Positions 57,755 to 64,000 of a stretch of DNA of 64,000 nt are shown one piece after another. The notes beneath the pieces are model-generated. The model searched no databases and had not been told where the DNA came from. It was given only the letters and a program-made list of their open reading frames with translations. The stretch's first letter is position 1; each line of letters starts with the position of its first letter. The position numbers were made by a program, and so were the translations under genes. Source of the stretch: Rheum nobile (lineage: Eukaryota > Streptophyta > Magnoliopsida > Caryophyllales > Polygonaceae). The stretch covers positions 682,001 through 746,000 of the forward strand of contig WOAB01000158.1 in NCBI GenBank assembly GCA_027886185.1. Direction: 5' to 3'.

Positions 57755-58550
57755 TCAGGTTAATTGTTTTTTTGAACCACAAATACTTTTGATGTTGATG
57801 CTTCTTCTCGTTTGATGCTGAACGCATCCTGTTAAGATGTGTAGTAAGAGATGCAAACTCTTGAAATATCTCTTTTGTTAATATGTGTAGTAAGAGATCC
57901 AAACTCTTGAAGGATCTCTTACAACTCATATTACTTTTGAACCTCGTTAATGTAATTTGTTTATGACTTTTTTCTTGTGAACTTTCTTTTCTTCGAACGC
58001 ATAAGCAAGTCATGGTCGGTATGGTTTAAAAGTAGTTAATGTAATTTGTGTGGTTCGAATTGGTAGAAATGATAATTAGTCGAAAGTAGTTAATGTAATA
58101 CAATTCTGTCGTGTTTCCATATATATCTTGACTCGTTCAATATGGACTACTTTAGGTTAAATTGATATGACACAAGTTTATCTCCATTTTGTACCCCTTT
58201 ACGCACTTGTTATTCTTCCATATATATCATGACAGATTCAATATAGTTTTAAACAACCTACCTACCAACATGAGTGGCATCTGAAAACCACATAGGAAAA
58301 ACATAACCAATCATGTCATACTCACTGACTTGGCTTGTTGTCTTTAATATGGTTTGAAATTACGCGACATTATCATAAAGTACTATATTATATAAAATGA
58401 AAATACATAACATGCTTCATAAAGCACTAGATTTACGTGACATTATATAGTCACTACACTAAAATGCATTCCAAAATACTTCATAAAGTACTAACAACTA
58501 CGTGACATTACATAGTCACTACACTAAAGTACTTAATAAAATACTAAATA
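57755..58550. other. Downstream region of the transposase, copy 2
   Basis: Colinear with 42212-43015: the 39-bp box (58172-58210) and the units of about 65 bp near 58430-58545. No gene seen. Confidence 0.5.
58172..58210. repeat. 39-bp box 3' of transposase, copy 2
   Basis: Copy 2 counterpart of 42637, same orientation as the box at 51964. Confidence 0.6.
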
Positions 58551-58970
58551 TTACATAAACACATCTCCTGCGGAGGAGATGGATGAGGCTCGGACGTCGC
58601 GTGGCTGAAGCACGTCGGCGACATCTCCGGTCAAGACATATATATTAATGAAAACCACTGTTTTACCAAGGGCGACAAGGGCGGCGGAATCTCCACACTT
58701 ATGCAAGGCCCTCAAGGTACGAGGGCTGTCGAGCGGGGGTACTACTTCAAAGAAGTAACAAGCATCCCGTTCACAATTGTTAAAATTATAAAGTTGGCTA
58801 ATGAGCCACCAAATGTCTTTTACCCTTTCAGCCAACGACGACCAGTTTTGGGTAATGCCACCCTGGTAGAAGTGGGTGGAATTTATGGCCATTTGTCCCC
58901 TCATAGGGACGATTCTCCCGCCGGTATGGATCATGGTAAACACCCTATGTTCTGCCAGCTGTTCATCCAT
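58551..58970 (-). CDS. Unknown 139-residue ORF in the Mutator block
   Basis: MDEQLAEHRVFTMIHTGG..., uninterrupted, ending AGDVFM. No family recognised. Visible features are a hydrophobic region (LVALGKTVVFINIYVLTGDV), Trp/Cys/Phe residues in the middle (DIWWLISQLYNFNNCERDAC) and no signal peptide. The start is at 58970; a TATA-like ctatatatac lies 91 bp upstream and a short C/T-rich leader lies between. It sits antisense between the transposase and the Ulp1-like gene. Copy 1 keeps the same frame open despite losing its promoter and start, and most differences are substitutions that leave it open. It might be an accessory protein of the element or chance; I cannot tell from one locus. Confidence 0.5.
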   Translation of the reverse strand: MDEQLAEHRVFTMIHTGGRIVPMRGQMAINSTHFYQGGITQNWSSLAERVKDIWWLISQLYNFNNCERDACYFFEVVPPLDSPRTLRALHKCGDSAALVALGKTVVFINIYVLTGDVADVLQPRDVRASSISSAGDVFM

Positions 58971-59057
58971 GGGAACGAAGAAAGAGGAGGGAATGTGGAC
59001 TTGTGTAGATTAGGAAGATGTTGGGACAAGTTGTCGATGAGGAAATGTGGCAAAGAG

Positions 59058-59340
59058 GGGGTATATATAGGCGTTGGTTGGAAGTTACGTATAGATTTTT
59101 GATGGTTTAGGGTGCTCTCCTAAAATGGAGTTTGTAGTGTTAATATCATGTCATGGTAATTTATATATCCTGTTTGGTATGTACTTATCTTCGTAAATTG
59201 GAGTTGGTTGGGAGTTACGGGTATATAAAGAGGCGTTGGTTGGCAGTTATGAATAGATTTATGACGGTTTTCTTTTCTCTCCTAAATAGGAGTTAGTAGT
59301 GTTAATGTCCTATCATAGTAATTTATGTATCCCACATCCC
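59058..59340. repeat. Two imperfect tandem promoter-like units
   Basis: Unit 1 (about 59059-59190) and unit 2 (about 59218-59336) share gtatata, ggcgttggttgg, agttan, tctcctaaa and gtagtgttaatgtc in the same order. Each unit begins with a TATA-like stretch. In copy 1 unit 1 is partly deleted. Confidence 0.6.
59061..59070 (-). promoter_or_regulatory. TATA-like box upstream of the 139-residue ORF
   Basis: CTATATATAC on the minus strand, 91 bp before the ATG at 58970. Removed in copy 1 by the deletion that also took the start codon. Confidence 0.45.
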
Positions 59341-59603
59341 TCTTACATTCATCTTGTCATGCTACTTTATTATATGTATATTATAAAGTCAGTCAATGTA
59401 TCTATACTATTTTACAGAACTGCCATTCAATTGCCAACTAACAATTGCCATTTAACTGCCATGTAACTTCCATTTAACCTACACGCACATAACTGCCATT
59501 CAACTACCACATCTTTGTTCAAGTTGTCATAACATTGTACATAATCTAAACAAATGTCATCCAAAACACAAAAAGAACCTAATGTTTTATCCAAACATCC
59601 AAT

Positions 59604-61491
59604 TTAAACCTCGGGCTTCCTTAAGTTCGACCTCCACACCCCGTCAAACACGTTGTGAGTCATATCGCTCCTGAAGCCGTTGATAAATTTGTCTGCCACA
59701 ATGTCAATATTTTTTCAACCAGCATTGAGAAACTCTATGTGTTTCAGAATGTATATCCCACAGTCATGAATACGAACACAAAATGCAATAAAGTTAGTTA
59801 GATGAAGTATATACTAAAATTGGTAAGGGAAATGATATTTCGACTTACCCGCGCTTGTTCTGCTTCCCTCCTTGAATTCTTGAAAATGTAAACTCTTCAG
59901 TACCCCGATGTTCAAATTTCTTGGCAAGTGGCTGGTACTGTCTGATGAAGTGAGGAACTTGGTCACCCTAAACACCATGTTTTCTACGTCCAAGTTACTG
60001 TTCAAATCCATATTACAATCATATACATTTGTCTGCCATTACTGTAGAACGATCTCTAGAGCCACCCAATGTTCATTAAGGAAGTTGTAGGGGACATAAA
60101 TGAAGTCCACATCATCCCAACAGGACCCATACACTACAAGCCTATTTCCCCTAATGTATTCAAGTGCACGTTCAAGTATAGGTGGAATAGTTTGATGATT
60201 TTTTACATAGTATTTCAATGCATCCTTATAATCATCAGCCTAGAAAACATCCAATACTGTGGCCTTGTGTTTAAATTCAGACTCCAGAAGCGCCTTACAG
60301 ATATAATAATAAACCTCATCCATTTGCTTTAAAAAAATATAAATCATCCTGTTAGACATTGCAATAAATCCCAATAGTGAACTAATTTGACATCATATTT
60401 AAATAACTTACACCATCATTCAGTCAAGCTTTTGGTTCCAGTAATAGGCAAAACCAGTCCTTGTCCATCGATTCACCACTTAGTCCAACTCTTGGCTTAT
60501 AGTTGAAACATTACGAAGGCGTAATTAAATCCATGAGATACTTCAAAATTATTAAATTTGTGAGATACTAACCTTTCATCATTCATCCATTGTAGCAAAG
60601 CAGACATCTCCTTCACCTGTGAATTCTTGGTTATCTTCTTCACATTTCCCCCCTTTTTCTCATATGTGTAAGGTGTTGGCTTTTTGACGGATGTCTTCGT
60701 GATACGGCTAGGAAGGAACCTGTTCGGTGGGGGAGTCTGCTTATTTTTCTTTTTGGGTTTTCCCTTGTTGGATACATCAACCACAACGGCTAGCACTTCA
60801 AGAGGTTCGTTCTAGGTAACCTCCTGCTGGGTAACCTCCGGTGCTCCTTCAAGATCATTAGTAAAATCATGCTCCTGGTCCTTTTCGCCATCCCCAACCT
60901 TTTCATTTAGGTCTTGAACAATGCCCATTATAACATTCGGACCCTCAACATCATTGTTACCCTCAATAGAATTATCAAAATCCTGCAATCATAATAACCA
61001 TGTCAAACTACATGACATACATGACTAAAAATCCTATCACCATGGTACAAATAAGACTGTCAAAGTAGTAATTTTAGAGGAGCATATTTCATACCTCTTT
61101 GTCTTCACCCTTTACATTCTCCACCTCATCCTCTACCTTTTCCTCCTGAACCTCAGCCTCTACCTTCCTATGCCCCTCAACCTCATCTGCCTTGTCATCA
61201 TCTTTCTTCTCCTCCTCCTCATCCTCTACCTTTTTTTCCTCAACCTCAGCCTCTACCTTCCCTTCATCCTCTTTGTCACCACCCTGGCTAAGTTTTTCAT
61301 TCTCATTACCCTCATCACCATCACCAACTTCATCATTACCATCATCAGATTCCTGCTCATCATCATGACTCTTAACCTCAGCCTCTACCTTCTCCTCCTC
61401 CTCCTCTTTATCACAACCCTGGCGAAGTTCTTCATTCTCATTACCCTCATCACCATCACCAACTTCATCATCATCATCATCATCATCGTCG

Positions 61492-61522
<31 letters not shown>

Positions 61523-63626
61523 CACTCTCAACCTCCTTATCCTCTACCTCATCATCCTCTATTTCCTAGTCATCCTTATAAACTTCCCCATCTTCCTCAT
61601 CAGACTCATCATAGGATTCAAAATCATCATCATCCTCATCCAAATACCTCTTTGGTTTCCCCTTACTATTACTCTTAGGCACCTCATCCTGCTTTGATAC
61701 CCTCTTTTCTAGCCTTCACATCCTCTCAAGCACTCCTTTTTCTATCCTCTTTATCATTCTGAACATCTCACTTATCACCTCTAATGAATGCACATATGCA
61801 TTACTCGGGCTCACTCCATCTTTTCCTTGCTTCCTCTTCCCATTTCCCTTCTTTCAAACCCTCCATTGCTTCCTTCACAATCTTGTCAAAATGCGGGTCA
61901 TCATTTTCATCAGCATAGTAGCAGTTGGACAACTTATCCACCTCATCCTCATTGGGAATAAGAATGGGCTTAACCACATTTGTAGGATCAGCCAAAGACA
62001 ACTCCAACACTCCATGTTCAAGGGCTTCATCTGAAAACCAACGAAGACCTCGAGGCATTGCATATTCTCTCAACTTTGATGCAAATTGGAGACCAAATGT
62101 TGGCACAGCTTCCCATACCCATATCTACAATAACAAACGGTTTGAGTATTAGCAAATTATGATACATTAAATCATTATATCCTGTCATCCTATAATTTAA
62201 ATCAGGTCACCATGTAACCAAAAATCTGACTGGAATGCACATAAACCTATCTAGAATGCACATAAAACTATGATGGAAAACTAGTATGTTGTTTCAATCA
62301 AACAACAAATAACATCCTTTATATTCACGATGATCCTGTCACCTTGTATTCAAACATTCGGTCACACTATAGCATAAAGTATACTACTATGCTGCAAATA
62401 AAACACACTATTGTTTCACTATGAGTACCACTCCATCCAGACACCATAAAACTCAGTAATTCATATTTGAACCATTAAAAATTAATAAAATAACTACCTA
62501 AACCAAAACTGGCTTGCCTTTAATGGAATATGGAATTCTTGGTAGGTTGGAGAGTAGTTTTGTCTTCTTTACTATTTGCATCCTTTTGGCCAGTGCTGTG
62601 GTCAATACTTGTGAAGCTCTTCATAAGCAAACCTTCCCCATGGATAATTCCAAACCTTATCCATATTCTCCAATAGCCTAACATGCAGCGGCTTCACCAG
62701 CCTCTTCGTATCCCCTCCTAGCAATAGACCCCCAACTATCAACAACAGTGCCAACTTCAGTTTGTAGTTGTCCAACTCACGATGTTCTTTGAATCTGTTG
62801 TAAACATCTTTTACTATCGTCTTAGGACCACCAGGACAACCACAAAATCGCTCCATTACTAGCCCGTCAGCTTTAGTATCCACAACTGGAATTTCCCCAC
62901 AATTCAGTTCAGTGATGAAAGTGAACTCTTTGATCGAAAACCTCAACTCTTTCCCTGCCACCTCATACCAAGACTCCCACTTATTTTTTATTTCAAGTTG
63001 CTTGAATAGAGTTGCATGCAATGTCTGTGAAGAAAGAGATACATACTGCAACATTTTCATTACTTTTCCAAACGGTCCATCCAAAACCCATTGCCAATTC
63101 GCATATGTCAACTTGTTTTCAATCTCATGAACAAAGTTCACCCTACAGTTAATGTTAATTTATTCGTAGAATGTTTCCCCTCTGTAATAATTGTACCTAA
63201 TCTGCAAAAGAAATGAAAAATACCCTAAACAAACAGAAAATATACAAATTGAACCATTTGTGAAGCCTGACAGGATAAATGAAACAAAAAAAGCCTAAAC
63301 AAACTAAAAATATACAAATTGAACAATTTCAGAAGCCTGATAGGACAATTGAAAATACTATAAACAAACACAAAATATACAAATTGAACCATTTGTGAAG
63401 CCTAAAAGGACAAAATGTAGAAAACTTACATCTCCTTTAAAGATTATGGGTTTTTTCGCCTTTACTGTTTTTGCTTTTGAGCTCCTCGACCCGCATTTCC
63501 CAAAATTTTTGGCTATGGGACTGTCAGAATTGTTTTGCCTTTGACCTGCACTTTGTCTCTCTGTTTCTTCTTCTTTCGACCCTGGCTGTCGTCTTCTTTT
63601 CTCTTCCTTTTCTCTCCGCTATTCAT
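59604..63626 (-). pseudogene. DUF1985/Ulp1-like protease gene, copy 2, multi-exon
   Basis: Minus-strand gene. Exon 1 (63626-63430) begins MNSGEKRKRKEDDSQGRKKK, a strong nuclear-localisation-like stretch, with a one-base frame change near 63505 and donor gtaag. Exon 2 (from 63201) holds a DUF1985-like domain (ELRFSIKEFTFITELNCGEI, LALLLIVGGLLLGG, VWNYPWGRFAYEEL). The next exon starts IWVWEAVPTFGLQFASKLRE (about 62127). A long acidic region (61090-61700, poly-Asp from GAT repeats), the TPPPNRF exon and the C48 peptidase core follow. In this copy EHWVALEIVLQ is followed by a TAA where copy 1 has CAA, and a valine replaces the Asp of EIDL. The catalytic cysteine exon (near 59740-59790) ends at 59604. 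These proteases cleave SUMO in their host relatives; in Mutator elements their role is not established. Confidence 0.78.
61441..61530. repeat. ATC/GAT trinucleotide repeat
   Basis: About 25 near-perfect TCA/TCG triplets encoding poly-Asp on the minus strand, within the acidic region of the Ulp1-like gene. Copy 1 is cut before this point. The plus-strand open frame across it is a low-complexity shadow. Confidence 0.85.
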
Positions 63627-64000
63627 TGGACTGGATTCTTTACCGCCTCTAAGCACTGCAATTTTCTAGGGTTTTTTTTGTTATGCGGTTAAGAGGTTGA
63701 AGATCAGTTCGGAGAGGGAGGAGTAAGAAAAACTGGAGTTGCGGAGTCACGTTAAGGGAGTAAGTAAGAAAAAGTGGAGTTGTAGGGAGTAAGAAAAAGT
63801 GGAGTCGCGTTAATAGGGAAATATGGAGGAAGTAAGTAAAAGCGGAGTCGCGTTCTGGGGAAGAAGAAAATGTCTGATGACAATGATGGAAGTTGCATAG
63901 TCGCGTTAATGAGAAAGAAGCTTCGGGAATAAGCTTTTTGGATGGAATTTGGGGATAAATGGAAGAACGGCTTTGGGGGATAATAGGGCTTAGTCTTACC
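63627..64000 (-). other. Upstream region of the Ulp1-like gene with a short tandem array
   Basis: Between about 63715 and 63862 four degenerate units of 30-45 bp share gagtaagaaaaa-tggagt-cg(c)gtt. Minus-strand sense is an array of aacgcgactccac-ttttcttactc motifs, starting about 90 bp upstream of the proposed ATG. It could be promoter elements or subterminal repeats of a Mutator-like element. The window ends before any terminus can be tested. Confidence 0.5.

Larger units (their letters stand above)
48695..61303 (+). repeat. Direct-repeat block, copy 2
   Basis: Colinear with 19288-45634 minus insertions. Excluding the LINE at 52126-54573 it is about 10.1 kb. Its left edge falls inside a helicase exon and its right edge (by comparison with copy 1) inside the acidic region of the Ulp1-like gene. 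Confidence 0.85.

Noticed and set aside
61170..61697. 175-residue hydrophobic ORF on the plus strand
   Set aside because: It is the antisense shadow of an acidic GAT-repeat coding region of the Ulp1-like gene.

Overview
This window reads as plant nuclear DNA, almost certainly from a flowering plant. It is AT-rich, intron-bearing and built almost entirely of transposable elements nested in one another. The support is tRNA-Met and tRNA-Asp primer-binding sites next to TG...CA long terminal repeats (LTRs), Ty3/gypsy and Ty1/copia proteins, L1-type LINEs, Mutator-like transposase genes and a telo-box leader. The species cannot be named. I see no intact ordinary host gene, no rRNA or tRNA gene and no CRISPR array.

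Positions 1-18,950 hold, in order: a minus-strand copia remnant with a small Mutator-type MITE inside it (556-791); a Ty3/gypsy element with both LTRs (2013-7513, TSD cgtac); AT-rich sequence with a probable Helitron 3' end (8251-8280); a solo LTR (8714-10074, TSD atata); a minus-strand gypsy element (11072-17903); and a related older LTR fragment.

Positions 18,950-64,000 are one gene block present twice in direct orientation (19288-45634 and 48695-61303). Its genes are an SDE3/MOV10-like RNA helicase, a small coiled-coil membrane protein gene (antisense), a MuDR-type transposase (mudrA), a 139-residue unknown ORF (antisense) and a DUF1985/Ulp1-type cysteine protease (antisense). MudrA with a Ulp1-like partner is the gene set of large Mutator-like elements. 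The helicase looks like an acquired silencing-pathway gene, although no terminal inverted repeats were found. The two copies differ at roughly 1 percent of positions where I compared them, share several premature stops, and are separated by a LINE fragment. The arrangement fits a tandem duplication with a LINE piece at the junction.

After duplication each copy collected its own insertions. Copy 1 carries a truncated gypsy element (22191-24844), a gypsy element (26405-32606, TSD agaag), and a solo LTR (33466-41241, TSD gtcat) that itself contains another gypsy element (34807-41173, TSD tctac). Copy 2 carries an L1-type LINE (52126-54573) with an 18-bp duplication whose empty site survives in copy 1. 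Another solo LTR (46525-47905) sits in the LINE fragment between the copies.

Two patterns stand out. All four gypsy elements with both LTR regions keep gag, or gag plus protease, but have lost reverse transcriptase, RNase H and the integrase core. The six tRNA-Asp-type LTR families each carry their own GC-rich palindromic motif, and in the three with a surveyable interior the same motif recurs between the LTRs.
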